A DNA stretch of 64,000 nt from CBDCFT01 sp965216365 (GTDB taxonomy: Bacteria; Pseudomonadota; Gammaproteobacteria; Arenicellales; CBDCFT01). Location of the stretch: contig CBDCFT010000015.1 of assembly GCA_965216365.1 (NCBI GenBank), positions 283,111 through 347,110 of the forward strand. The letters are read 5' to 3'. The notes under the pieces were generated by a model. That model saw only the letters and a list, made by a program, of their open reading frames with translations, was not told the origin of the DNA and did no database searches. Of the stretch, positions 9,445 to 18,259 are shown piece by piece. Each line of letters starts with the position of its first letter. Within the stretch, counting starts at the first letter, position 1. A program made the position numbers and the translations under genes.

Positions 9445-9957
9445 TTAGGCCGTAAATTCCAACGCAAGATGCGGAACGCATTCCGCATTTGGCAAACGTT
9501 CGAATAATGTCGGCGACACTTTCACTTTGCAATCCCTGCTGCCACCACCGAGTATGATGTATTCGCATTGCATCACTCGCTTGTCAACCCAGACCGGTAA
9601 ATCGTCCGGCAACGCAAGCGGCGTGACGCCACCGATTTCCATACCGGTCAAGGTTTTAGTTTCTTCCGCAGAAGCGAACGATACCCGGCGCGATTCAATT
9701 TTCTTGCGCACTGTTTTGTTCACATCAAGCCGGGTGTGGGCGAGCACGACACAGACCACATAGCGTTCACCGCCGGATTTCGCTTTGACCAAAATAGTGT
9801 TGGCCGAAATTTCAGGTGCGTAACCGTAATACTCGCAAAACTGCGCTGTGTCTGCCAGTTCAGGATCGCAGGGAAACATTTCATACTCCACACCTGACGC
9901 GTCGAGCGCAACCTTGACCCGGCTGGATAATTCGTTCAAGACGAGGCTTTCACCCAT
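9445..9957 (-). CDS. YbaK/ProX-type aminoacyl-tRNA deacylase
   Basis: About 170 residues of the YbaK/prolyl-tRNA synthetase-associated domain. Family features are ANTILVKAKSGGERYVVCVV and EIGGVTPLALPDDLPVWVD. Such proteins hydrolyse mischarged aminoacyl-tRNAs in trans. I place the start at the ATG at 9957 (MGESLVLNEL), nine bases after the upstream gene's stop, rather than a TTG at 9990 that would overlap it. It follows the quinone oxidoreductase gene closely and is probably cotranscribed. The tRNA specificity cannot be read from sequence. Confidence 0.8.
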   Translation of the reverse strand: MGESLVLNELSSRVKVALDASGVEYEMFPCDPELADTAQFCEYYGYAPEISANTILVKAKSGGERYVVCVVLAHTRLDVNKTVRKKIESRRVSFASAEETKTLTGMEIGGVTPLALPDDLPVWVDKRVMQCEYIILGGGSRDCKVKVSPTLFERLPNAECVPHLALEFTA

Positions 9958-9965
9958 GAACTTGG

Positions 9966-10952
9966 TTAATCGATTTCGACAACCACACAACCAGGTACGC
10001 CACCGGTTTCGATGGCCTGGTGCGCCGCGGCGATGTCGTTCAAGGCAACCGTTTTCGCAACACGATGCTGAAATAATTCTTCATGTAACACGATCGTAAT
10101 GTCATCAATGGCCCGCCGTTTAGCCGTTTCGGGCATGTTGTAAACCAGTACCGTGCGCAAGGTTATATTCTTAAACATCATCGGATAAAACGGGATATTC
10201 GGTTCTGGCGCCTGACTCGATGAATAAGTTGCGATCACGCTGTTTTCTTTGAGTACACTGATCGAGGTATCCAGATTTTTTCCGAACTCGACATCGACGA
10301 TACGATCGACTCCGGTTCCGTTGGTTAAATCATTTACCGCTTCGGCGATATTGTCTGCGCGATAATTGAATACATAATCGGCGCCGGCATTTTTCGCCAA
10401 AGCAATACGATCATCCCCGCCGGCTGTACTGATAACGGTCGCGCCCGCCCATTTTGCCCATTGAATGGCATAATGACCAACACGGCCCGAACCGCCGGTG
10501 ACGAGAATTGTTTGTCTTTCTACAGGTCCATCGGCGAATACGCTGCGGTGCGCGGTCATGGCGGGGATACCCATGCAGGCGCCGATTTCAAATGATGTGT
10601 TCTCCGGTAAACGCGCCACGCGACTAACCGGTAGAACGACATATTCGGCTGCCGTACCAAAGCGACGTTGATATTGCGCCTGATAAACCCAAACCCGTTC
10701 GCCAATTCGTGACTCCGGAATATTCGGGCCGACCGCATCAATTACGCCTGCGCCATCACTGTGTGGTATAACATCGCCCGGCTCGGGTGCGGCGGGTTGC
10801 GCCCCCGCGCGCTTTTTCACATCCGAAGGGTTGACACCGGATGTCTTTAACTTGACCCGTACTTCACCGAGGGAAGGCTGCAGCGTTTCCATCTCGCCTA
10901 CTTGCAGTACGTCTTGTGCCGGGCCGGCCTGGCTGTACCATGCTGCTTTCAT
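9966..10952 (-). CDS. NADPH:quinone oxidoreductase-like MDR protein
   Basis: A zinc-independent medium-chain dehydrogenase/reductase of the quinone reductase type, about 328 residues from the ATG at 10952 (MKAAWYSQAG). An in-frame GTG at 10985 would add 11 residues, but an AGGA about 13 bases ahead favours the ATG. Visible features are the N-terminal GroES-like fold with GVNPSDVKKRAG, the Rossmann motif VTGGSGRVGHYAIQWAK, and FNYRADN. The zinc-binding residues of true alcohol dehydrogenases are absent. Probably reduces quinones or enones with NADPH; substrate unknown. It precedes the YbaK-like gene on the same strand. Confidence 0.85.
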   Translation of the reverse strand: MKAAWYSQAGPAQDVLQVGEMETLQPSLGEVRVKLKTSGVNPSDVKKRAGAQPAAPEPGDVIPHSDGAGVIDAVGPNIPESRIGERVWVYQAQYQRRFGTAAEYVVLPVSRVARLPENTSFEIGACMGIPAMTAHRSVFADGPVERQTILVTGGSGRVGHYAIQWAKWAGATVISTAGGDDRIALAKNAGADYVFNYRADNIAEAVNDLTNGTGVDRIVDVEFGKNLDTSISVLKENSVIATYSSSQAPEPNIPFYPMMFKNITLRTVLVYNMPETAKRRAIDDITIVLHEELFQHRVAKTVALNDIAAAHQAIETGGVPGCVVVEID

Positions 10953-11074
10953 TCTTTGTCTTATCCTGTTTTTCGGGAAACTCACTTATACCCGCTGGCG
11001 CGCGATTAGGGCAACTTTTTACGGATTTCGGTTAGGAAGGTTCGGAACGCCGTCCTCGAACTCCTGATGCCTTC

Positions 11075-12466
11075 TTAAAAATTCGCTAGCTGCTGTGACG
11101 TCGGTTCGGCGCAGCAATACCAGGGTTCCGACATATGGGGAACGTGAACTTGATCACTGGTAAATAACAGTTCGGGTGCGGGTTCATCCAGTGTCATAAA
11201 AGCACAGCGCCAGATTTTTCGAAAAATATCGCGACGTCTTTTATTGTTTGATTCCCCCATTTCAACCAATGACTGGATTTCACGTTGTAAATCATCTACA
11301 CGAACATCGGAATGTTTCCATGGAAACCCGAGCATTTTGGCATCGAAATCTTCAATCAATGTGTTGAAGGTTTCCAGCTTCAACAAATAAGACCCTTGCG
11401 GCACGAGCAAACGGATTGACAGTTGAACCGGGGAAACATGATCGACCAGTCCCAGTTCAACTATGCGTTGCAACAAATCCCGATAGGACTCCAGCGTCGT
11501 CCACGGCGTAAACGGGACAAATGTCGGCGCGATGGCAATACCGGCTTCGCATAGATGCCTGACCACATATGCAAAATCCTCGTTGGTATGATTTTTATCG
11601 AGGTTTCGCAACACCTGCGGATCAATGGACTCCACCGCGCATGTGATAAACAGGCATCCCGCTGCAGCAAATTCCGGCAGTAGATCGCTATGTTTAACCA
11701 GGTGTTGCACCTTGATTGTTGCATCGAAGGTGAGTTGCGGAAATTCTTTATGCATTTGACGCACGATCTTCAACGCATGCGTGGGGCCGTTTAGAAAATC
11801 CGGATCGCCGAATGAAATATGTTCGGCACCCGCTTCGACCTGTTGGCGAATGTCCGCTAAGACAATATCGACCGGGACAATACGAAAACGTCCCTGATAC
11901 ACGGGGACGACGGGGCAATGACGGCACAAGTGCTTGCAGCCGCGGCTGGCCTCGGCAAAACCGGTTACCTTTTTGGTACCATTCGGCATATTGAGATGCG
12001 CGTAGCGTTGCAAGGCCGGCAAGCCACTTCGATCCGGCACGGTAAATTCGATCTTCTTTAGTAAAACATCGCCATTGGTAGAGCGGTTTCTTGGTTGCTT
12101 GGCCTCCAGATCGTTTGCAATGTTGACCAACTCCTGATCGACCTCACCACCTAACACATATTGCGCGCCCAACTCGCGAAACATGGCGGCATTGATGGGT
12201 GCATACAAACCATAAATACAAATTTCCGCATTTTGCGCTGTAGTTTTAATATGCGGCATCGCCTCCATGGCGATGCGGGTCGCCGTGTGCATGCCGACAT
12301 AAATCGCAATGAGTTGCGCATCTATGAGCAAATCGGCATCGAGAGTTTGCAGCGACAGATCCAGACAGGTCACTTCGTGACCCGCACTTTTCAGCAATGC
12401 CGCCGGTTCAGCCAGCGCGAATGGCTGACGTCCCAGCTCATAGGGATTAATCAATACGATGTTCAC
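11075..12466 (-). CDS. B12-binding radical SAM protein with CCAEP C-terminal tail
   Basis: 463 residues. An N-terminal Rossmann-like domain resembling B12-binding domains (MNIVLINPYELGRQP, GGEVDQEL) occupies about 1-120. A radical SAM core follows with the cluster motif CKHLCRHC (Cys177, Cys181, Cys184) after GFAEASRG. The protein ends in WYCCAEPTSQQLANF, with vicinal Cys451-Cys452. This is the hallmark of the CUAEP/CCAEP-tail radical SAM family, in which some members carry selenocysteine in place of the second Cys; here both codons are TGC. The reaction is not known to me. GTG start. It diverges from an EamA transporter gene 132 bases away. Confidence 0.85.
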   Translation of the reverse strand: MNIVLINPYELGRQPFALAEPAALLKSAGHEVTCLDLSLQTLDADLLIDAQLIAIYVGMHTATRIAMEAMPHIKTTAQNAEICIYGLYAPINAAMFRELGAQYVLGGEVDQELVNIANDLEAKQPRNRSTNGDVLLKKIEFTVPDRSGLPALQRYAHLNMPNGTKKVTGFAEASRGCKHLCRHCPVVPVYQGRFRIVPVDIVLADIRQQVEAGAEHISFGDPDFLNGPTHALKIVRQMHKEFPQLTFDATIKVQHLVKHSDLLPEFAAAGCLFITCAVESIDPQVLRNLDKNHTNEDFAYVVRHLCEAGIAIAPTFVPFTPWTTLESYRDLLQRIVELGLVDHVSPVQLSIRLLVPQGSYLLKLETFNTLIEDFDAKMLGFPWKHSDVRVDDLQREIQSLVEMGESNNKRRRDIFRKIWRCAFMTLDEPAPELLFTSDQVHVPHMSEPWYCCAEPTSQQLANF

Positions 12467-12598
12467 GGCTCGATTATGCCAGCTTGTGTAATTTGTTCCG
12501 CTTTATTTTGTGAGTTTTTTCATATTTTTAAAAATGGTAATTCTTCACACTTCTCCTGACCCAACATCAAAAAGAAAAAGATATAGAGGACTTGGAAC

Positions 12599-13534
12599 GT
12601 GACATCTGTTTTGTGGGACAACTGGATAATGATTGCATTCATCGCACCGTTGGTGTGGGCCACTTCCTGCATTATCGATGTCTGTTTTATCAGCGAAAAT
12701 GTTTATCGCCGTCCCATGGACGGCACAATCGTTTCCGGACTCATTTCTATCATTCCCTGTGTCCATTTCCTGTTTGCTATTGATTCCTGGGCCGGGATTT
12801 CATTTTTCGATGCCATTCCTGCTGTCGTCGCCGGCGTCGTTTATTTTCTTCACAGTTACTACTACTTCCGGGCATTGTTTTGCATTAACGACGCCTCCGG
12901 TGCGGAAACATTCATCAGCATGAGCGTTTTAGTTGTTCCGGTGCTTGCCTTTGTGCTTTTAGGCGAACGCCTGGACACGATTTACTACATTGCAGCTATC
13001 GTGGCATTGATCGGTGTCGTGATTCTAATCGCATGTCATTTCAGGGGTCTGAACTGTGGTGCGATATGGAACCTGAGCTTTGCCGTCGTTTACATTTCAT
13101 TGTGCATGGTCGTACAAGCCTGGGTTTTCGAGAAAATGGATTTCCAGCACGGTATCACGTTATTTTGCGCAGGAACTTTTGCTACCGCGTTACTGGTGTG
13201 CTTATTGAAACCGGCTCAAGGAAAACGTGTTGTTGGAATCTGCCGGCGCTACGGTTTGGTTTTAATTTTCGCGGAACTCATCGGTATCTTCGCGGTAGTA
13301 ATGTCACATCGCGCAACCTCCATCAGCCCTTCCGTCTCGTTGGTGGCCATAGTCGAATGCAGTCTACCGGTTTTTATAATATTGTTTAGCCTTGCCGTTC
13401 GCTCGATTCCAAAACAATGGTACTCAATATCAACCGATACCCGTGACGCGTTAGCACTACAGGTGTCCTCATTACCGGCGAAGTTGGTCTCGCTCGCGTT
13501 AATCTCCTTTGCGATTGTTTTGGTTCAGCATTAG
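12599..13534 (+). CDS. EamA/DMT-type transporter
   Basis: A 311-residue polytopic membrane protein with about ten hydrophobic segments in two halves, as in drug/metabolite transporters. Recognisable elements are VPVLAFVLLGERLD closing the first half, followed by AAIVALIGVVILI, and VSLVAIVECSLPVFIILFSL in the second half. GTG start with GAGGA about 12 bases upstream. It is divergent from the CCAEP radical SAM gene, so the two may be functionally linked, for example as exporter of a modified product, but that is inference. Substrate unknown. Confidence 0.75.
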   Translation: MTSVLWDNWIMIAFIAPLVWATSCIIDVCFISENVYRRPMDGTIVSGLISIIPCVHFLFAIDSWAGISFFDAIPAVVAGVVYFLHSYYYFRALFCINDASGAETFISMSVLVVPVLAFVLLGERLDTIYYIAAIVALIGVVILIACHFRGLNCGAIWNLSFAVVYISLCMVVQAWVFEKMDFQHGITLFCAGTFATALLVCLLKPAQGKRVVGICRRYGLVLIFAELIGIFAVVMSHRATSISPSVSLVAIVECSLPVFIILFSLAVRSIPKQWYSISTDTRDALALQVSSLPAKLVSLALISFAIVLVQH

Positions 13535-13540
13535 TTGAAT

Positions 13541-13565
13541 TGTAGGAGCAAGCTTGCTGGCGAAT
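13541..13565. repeat. REP-like palindrome
   Basis: TGTAGGAGCAAGCTTGCTGG followed by CGAAT is an imperfect palindrome of the REP type common in Pseudomonas-like genomes. It lies between convergent genes. A degenerate relative is at 27446-27470. Confidence 0.7.
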
Positions 13566-13572
13566 CATTCGC

Positions 13573-13893
13573 TCAGTCCCACCGATCATTACGAACAAAC
13601 ACTCTGCCGTTTTCAACCTTTACCGGAAAGACGGGTACGGGTTCGTAAGCCGGTGGATCCAACACTTCGCCGGTGATGATGGAAAATTTTGCGAAGTGGC
13701 ACGGGCATTCGATGGTGTCACCGAGGATACAACCGGAGGCGAGTTCACCGCCGTCGTGGGTGCAAACGTCTTCGATGGCGTGAAATTCCCCATCAACGTT
13801 TATCACTGCGATCATGACGTCGTCGACATAGACGACTTTACAACTGCCGGGTTCGATTTCATCGACACCGGCAGCGTCAAACCAATCTGACAC
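13573..13893 (-). CDS. Rieske [2Fe-2S] ferredoxin-type protein, last gene of the SUF operon
   Basis: A 106-residue stand-alone Rieske domain. Cluster ligands are CTHDGGEL and CPCHFAKF, that is Cys-X-His and Cys-X2-His. This matches the NirD-like or non-haem dioxygenase ferredoxin-subunit group. It starts with GTG 15 bases after sufT and ends the operon, a position often seen for such ferredoxins in SUF loci. It may be a client or electron carrier for Fe-S assembly; direct function is inferred from context only. Confidence 0.88.
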   Translation of the reverse strand: MSDWFDAAGVDEIEPGSCKVVYVDDVMIAVINVDGEFHAIEDVCTHDGGELASGCILGDTIECPCHFAKFSIITGEVLDPPAYEPVPVFPVKVENGRVFVRNDRWD

Positions 13894-13908
13894 CGGGCTT
13901 GTTATGAG

Positions 13909-14319
13909 CTATAAGAGACCAAGTTGCAGCAATGCCGCTTCACTCATATTCTCCTGGGTCCAGGGCGGATCCCAAACCAGTTCGATGTGCACATCGTTAA
14001 CCTCGGGAATACTTTTAATTGCGCATTCGACCGTACCTGGAAAAGTTTGTGCCACCGGGCAACCGGGTGCGGTGAGCGTCATGTCGATAATGACATTTTT
14101 GTCTTCGTTGACATCGACACGGTAGATCAATCCCAGGTCGTAAATGTTTATTGGAATTTCAGGGTCGTATATGCCTTTCAACACCTGAATAATCTGATCG
14201 TCCAGTGTCGCACTTTCATCGATATCTACATCCTCGACACGCGGCTCCAACATCGGCGGAGCAGGATGTTCCATCATGAAATCATTCACAAAATCATCAA
14301 CGTGTTTTCTTTCGTTCAT
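13909..14319 (-). CDS. sufT: SufT, MIP18/DUF59 Fe-S maturation factor
   Basis: 136 residues. After an acidic N-terminal extension the DUF59 domain shows YDPEIPINIYDLGLIY and MTLTAPGCPVA, with the conserved DPE and the Cys-containing loop, then a PPWT segment. SufT proteins assist Fe-S cluster delivery, particularly under high Fe-S demand. The gene follows sufU by 15 bases in the same operon. Confidence 0.92.
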   Translation of the reverse strand: MNERKHVDDFVNDFMMEHPAPPMLEPRVEDVDIDESATLDDQIIQVLKGIYDPEIPINIYDLGLIYRVDVNEDKNVIIDMTLTAPGCPVAQTFPGTVECAIKSIPEVNDVHIELVWDPPWTQENMSEAALLQLGLL

Positions 14320-14334
14320 CTCTCGAACCTGTAA

Positions 14335-14787
14335 CTATTCAGTAGTGACACTGCCGGTTTTATTTTCCAGTGCCGCATGTATCGTGTGCCAGGGCAGAGT
14401 TGCGCATTTTACCCGCATAGGGAACTCGCGCACGCCACCCAGCACTTCCAGTTTGAACATTTCTTCCAGGCTATCGTCAGCTTCGCCTTCGCCGGTAACA
14501 AGCGCCTGAAAACTTTTAAAATAGTTTTCTGCTTCCTGTTCCGTTTTACCCTTCAGCGCTTCGGTCATAATCGAAGCGGACGCCGTGGAAATCGCGCAAC
14601 CTTGCCCATCGAAGGAAACGTCCCTGATAATCCCATCTTCCACACGCACATATAATTTGACCTGGTCACCGCATACCGGGTTGTAACCTTCCGCCGTGCG
14701 ATTCGCATCGTCAAGTTTGCCGAAGTTGCGCGGACTGCGGTTGTGATCAAAAATCACTTCTTGATATAACTCGCGTAAATCACTCAT
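14335..14787 (-). CDS. sufU: SufU, IscU-like sulfur acceptor/scaffold
   Basis: 150 residues with the three conserved cysteines and Asp of SufU: Cys39 and Asp41 (NPVCGD), Cys64 (GQGCAIS) and Cys128 (VKCATLPW). The 18-20 residue insertion between the second and third Cys (residues 85-115) is characteristic of SufU rather than IscU. SufU is a zinc protein that accepts persulfide from SufS. It takes the place of SufE here, as no sufE or sufA is in the operon. It starts 29 bases after sufS. Confidence 0.93.
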   Translation of the reverse strand: MSDLRELYQEVIFDHNRSPRNFGKLDDANRTAEGYNPVCGDQVKLYVRVEDGIIRDVSFDGQGCAISTASASIMTEALKGKTEQEAENYFKSFQALVTGEGEADDSLEEMFKLEVLGGVREFPMRVKCATLPWHTIHAALENKTGSVTTE

Positions 14788-14816
14788 AGCAAGTCGCTCA
14801 TAAAATTGTCGCCGCT

Positions 14817-16082
14817 TTAGCGGCCAAAAGTTTGTTGCACTTTTTCGATACCGGCGAACAAGGCATCGACCTCGGAACGCGTGTTATACATGCCGAATGA
14901 CGCACGCGATGTAGCGGCGACACCGTAGTGTTGCATAACCGGTTGTGCACAATGGTGGCCGGTTCTGACCGCGACGCCTTCGAAGTCCAGAATCGTGCCG
15001 ATATCGTGCGGGTGAATGCCTTCCAAACCAAACGCAAACACACCGGCTTTGTGTTTCGCCGTGCCATAAATACGCATGCCTTTGACTTCCGCCGCGCGCT
15101 CGGTTGCATAATCGAGCAGGTCTTGTTCATGTACCGCGATGTTATCCAAACCGACTGAATTTAAATAATCCACTGCCGCGCCCAGCCCGACGGTTTGCGC
15201 AATGCTCGGTGTGCCGGCTTCAAACTTGTGTGGCAGATCAGCATAAGTGGTTTCTTCGAAAGTCACTTTCTTGATCATCTCGCCACCACCCTCGTATGGT
15301 GGCATCGTATCCAGCAGGGCTTCTTTGCCATAAAGAATGCCTATGCCGGTGGGGCCATACATTTTATGTGACGAGAAAGTATAAAAATCGCAGTCAAGAT
15401 CCTGCATGTCGAGTTGCATATGCGGCACCGCCTGCGCGCCATCGACTACAACTACCGCGCCTGCACCATGTGCTTTATTCACCATATCCTTGATCGGGTT
15501 TACCGTTCCAAGCGCATTCGACACATGGGTCAGTGCGAGAATTTTTGTTTTGTCCGATAACAGGTTTTCAAACTCCTGCATGTTTAGCTCGCCGCTATCG
15601 CTAAAATGAAGCACTTTTATCGTCGCACCGGTTCGTTCGCACAACATTTGCCACGGCACAATATTGGCGTGATGCTCCATCTTGGTGACAATGATTTCAT
15701 CGCCCGGTTTTAGATTAGCATCGCCGTAACTTCGTGCAACCAGGTTAATGCCTTCGGTTGTGCCACGCACAAAAATGACTTCTTTATCGCTGGCAGCGTT
15801 GATGAATCCGCGCACTTTTTCGCGCGCATTTTCGAACGCATCCGTCGCACGCTGGCTTAATGTATGTACACCACGGTGAACGTTGGAATGATCGTGTTCG
15901 TAGTAGCGAACCATTGCGTCGATAACGGCACGCGGTTTTTGCGAACTCGCACCATTGTCGAGATAAACCAGCGGTTTACCATGAACGTCCTGGTGCAGCG
16001 CAGGGAAGCCGGCACGAATTGCTTGCACGTCGTATATGCCTGGTAGATCGTCTATGTGAGCAGTTGCTTCAGTTGAATTCAT
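14817..16082 (-). CDS. sufS: SufS group II cysteine desulfurase
   Basis: 421 residues of the PLP-dependent aminotransferase class V. The PLP lysine is Lys240 in SSHKMYGPTG, and the catalytic persulfide Cys378 sits in the short active-site loop RTGHHCAQP typical of SufS (group II). It releases sulfur from cysteine and passes it to SufU and then the SufBCD scaffold. Its ATG overlaps the sufD stop by 4 bases (ATGA), so translation is coupled. Confidence 0.95.
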   Translation of the reverse strand: MNSTEATAHIDDLPGIYDVQAIRAGFPALHQDVHGKPLVYLDNGASSQKPRAVIDAMVRYYEHDHSNVHRGVHTLSQRATDAFENAREKVRGFINAASDKEVIFVRGTTEGINLVARSYGDANLKPGDEIIVTKMEHHANIVPWQMLCERTGATIKVLHFSDSGELNMQEFENLLSDKTKILALTHVSNALGTVNPIKDMVNKAHGAGAVVVVDGAQAVPHMQLDMQDLDCDFYTFSSHKMYGPTGIGILYGKEALLDTMPPYEGGGEMIKKVTFEETTYADLPHKFEAGTPSIAQTVGLGAAVDYLNSVGLDNIAVHEQDLLDYATERAAEVKGMRIYGTAKHKAGVFAFGLEGIHPHDIGTILDFEGVAVRTGHHCAQPVMQHYGVAATSRASFGMYNTRSEVDALFAGIEKVQQTFGR

Positions 16083-17416
16083 GCTACCTCCTCAAAACTA
16101 CGTCCGTGTAAAAGGCGCTCGGACAATGTGTGTTCAAGCGAACGCCGCACCGGTTCGATTTCGATACGACTCAGCACTTCGTTGGCGAAGGCATAAGTCA
16201 GTAAATCTCGCGCTTGTTCATCCGCAATACCGCGTGAACGCAAATAGAAAACAGCGCTGTCATCCAATTGCCCGACCGTCGCGCCGTGAGAGCATTTAAC
16301 ATCGTCGGCGTAAATTTCCAGTTGTGGCTTGGTATCGACCTCGGCATTTTTTGACAATAATAAATTCTGGTTGTTTTGTTCCGCATCGGTTTGTTGTGCG
16401 TCCTGGCGCACCAATACACGACCATGAAACACGGCGCGCGAACGGCCATCCAGAATACCTTTGTAATACTCTTTGCTGGTGCAGTTTGCGACCGCGTGAT
16501 CGACGTAGGTGTGGTTATCGACATGTTGACGCCCTGTGCCGAGATACAAGCCATTCAGCCAGCATTGCGCGCCCCGTGCATTTAGATGATTGCGCAAGTC
16601 ATTTCTGACCAGCGCGCCGCCAAATGCGATGGAATGCGACTCGATGTTGCTGTCTTTGTCCTGGCGCGCGAACAGTCCGCCAACGTGAAACGCCTTCAGG
16701 CTTTCACCCTGTAATTTGTAGTGTTGAATAGTCGCGCCGGATGCTGCGTGAATTTCCGTGACTGCGTTAGTGAAATAAATATGATCATCACTGGCGACAT
16801 AACGCTCGACTATTGTCGCCCTGGAATTGTCATGCGCAACGACAAGATTACGCGGCATGTTTATCAACACGTCATCGGCATTGTTCGCAATAAACAAAAA
16901 TTCGACAGGTTTATCCAGTTCACAATTTGCGTTGAGTTCAACAAACGCACCGTCCCCTGCAAAAGCGCAATTCAACGCCGTCAATCCATGCGGTTCGTCG
17001 GGGACGATTTGATTTAAATAAGGTTCGAGTTTTTCCGGAGTGTCCTGCAACGTTTGTCTTAAACTGGAAATCGAAACACGATGTGCGTTGCCAATATTCG
17101 ATAAATGTTTAGCGTGGTGACCATTTACGAATACGATGCGGTGACTGTCCAGGTTTTCGTATGAGAACTGATCAACATTCTGCATCGATATGCCATTGTG
17201 TTTTGGCGTTGCGGGAGTAAAACGATGTTTTTCCATCGGGCGCAAATTGGTGTAACGCCAGTCCTCGTTTTTGATGGTCGGGATTCCTGACTGATCGAAT
17301 TGCGCAGTCGCGGTTTCACGCAGCTTGTTAAGCCAGGGTAAATTCGTACCCGGAAAATCCCCGGACGATGCATGAAACGCGTTGAGAAAATGTTCTTTTA
17401 ACGTGATTTCAGACAT
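16079..17416 (-). CDS. sufD: SufD, SufBCD scaffold subunit
   Basis: 445 residues. The C-terminal beta-helix core shows LYLGTGRQHVDNHTYVDH, YKGILDGRSRAVFHGR and AEVDTKPQLEIYADDVKCSHGAT, the strongly conserved SufD/SufB signature. The N-terminal region (NEDWRYTNL) is typical of SufD. It forms the SufBC2D complex with the neighbouring products. Its ATG overlaps the sufC TAA by one base, and it overlaps sufS by four. Confidence 0.95.
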   Translation of the reverse strand: MSEITLKEHFLNAFHASSGDFPGTNLPWLNKLRETATAQFDQSGIPTIKNEDWRYTNLRPMEKHRFTPATPKHNGISMQNVDQFSYENLDSHRIVFVNGHHAKHLSNIGNAHRVSISSLRQTLQDTPEKLEPYLNQIVPDEPHGLTALNCAFAGDGAFVELNANCELDKPVEFLFIANNADDVLINMPRNLVVAHDNSRATIVERYVASDDHIYFTNAVTEIHAASGATIQHYKLQGESLKAFHVGGLFARQDKDSNIESHSIAFGGALVRNDLRNHLNARGAQCWLNGLYLGTGRQHVDNHTYVDHAVANCTSKEYYKGILDGRSRAVFHGRVLVRQDAQQTDAEQNNQNLLLSKNAEVDTKPQLEIYADDVKCSHGATVGQLDDSAVFYLRSRGIADEQARDLLTYAFANEVLSRIEIEPVRRSLEHTLSERLLHGRSFEEVA

Positions 17417-18174
17417 TAAGCCGCATCCGCCGCGAGTTCCGATACCCAGCCATAGCCTTTCTTTTCAAGTTCCAGCGCGAGCGTCTTGTCGCCGGATTTA
17501 ACAATCTGCCCGCCGGATAGAACGTGCACAAAATCCGGCACGATGTAATCGAGCAGACGTTGATAATGTGTAACCAAAACAATGGCACGATCCTCGCTAC
17601 GCAACGCATTAACGCCGTCGGCGACGACTTTTAACGCATCAATATCCAATCCGGAATCGGTTTCATCCAGGATGGCGAGCTTCGGTTCCAGCATGGCCAT
17701 CTGCAAGATCTCGTTACGCTTCTTCTCGCCACCGGAGAAACCCTCATTAACCGAGCGGTATAAAAACTCTTCTTTCATATCGACCAGTTTAACCTTGTCT
17801 TTCACCAGTTTAAGGAAGTCCATCGCGTCGAGCTCTTGCTCGCTATTGTGTTTACGAATGGCATTGACCGCGGCTTTTAACAAATACACATTGCTGACAC
17901 CGGGTATCTCAACCGGATATTGAAACGCGAGGAACACGCCTTCACAGGCACGCTCTTCCGGTTCAAGCTCCAGTAAATCTTTTCCTAAATATTCAACAGA
18001 ACCATCCGTGACTTCGTAGTTGTCACGCCCGGCCAGCACATTGGCCAGGGTGCTTTTCCCCGAGCCATTCGGCCCCATGATGGCGTGAACCTCACCTGCC
18101 TTAACTTCAAGGTTCAGACCCTTGAGAATGGCACTGCCAGCAACGGTTGCGTGTAAATTTTTAATTGATAACAT
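17416..18174 (-). CDS. sufC: SufC, ABC-type ATPase of the SUF complex
   Basis: 252 residues from the ATG at 18174 (MLSIKNLHAT), the usual SufC length; an upstream in-frame extension to 18228 is not needed. Walker A GPNGSGKST starts at residue 34. Also seen are the SufC signature NEGFSGGEKKRNEILQ and Walker B LAILDETDSGLDIDAL. It is the soluble ATPase that drives conformational change in SufBC2D. It follows sufB by about 85 bases, the widest gap in the operon. Confidence 0.95.
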   Translation of the reverse strand: MLSIKNLHATVAGSAILKGLNLEVKAGEVHAIMGPNGSGKSTLANVLAGRDNYEVTDGSVEYLGKDLLELEPEERACEGVFLAFQYPVEIPGVSNVYLLKAAVNAIRKHNSEQELDAMDFLKLVKDKVKLVDMKEEFLYRSVNEGFSGGEKKRNEILQMAMLEPKLAILDETDSGLDIDALKVVADGVNALRSEDRAIVLVTHYQRLLDYIVPDFVHVLSGGQIVKSGDKTLALELEKKGYGWVSELAADAA

Positions 18175-18259
18175 TTGAACTCTAACCCTAATAATTTTTA
18201 ATCGCTTTCGACAGGCAGCTTTCAGCAAACCCTAAGAGCTGAAAGCGAAACGCTATGTT

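Noticed and set aside
11075..12466. Selenocysteine in the CUAEP/CCAEP tail
   Set aside because: Both positions are TGC; there is no in-frame TGA, so this is the Cys form.
12599..13534. Considered as a partner gene of the SUF operon
   Set aside because: It is on the opposite strand, convergent with the Rieske gene, with a REP element between.
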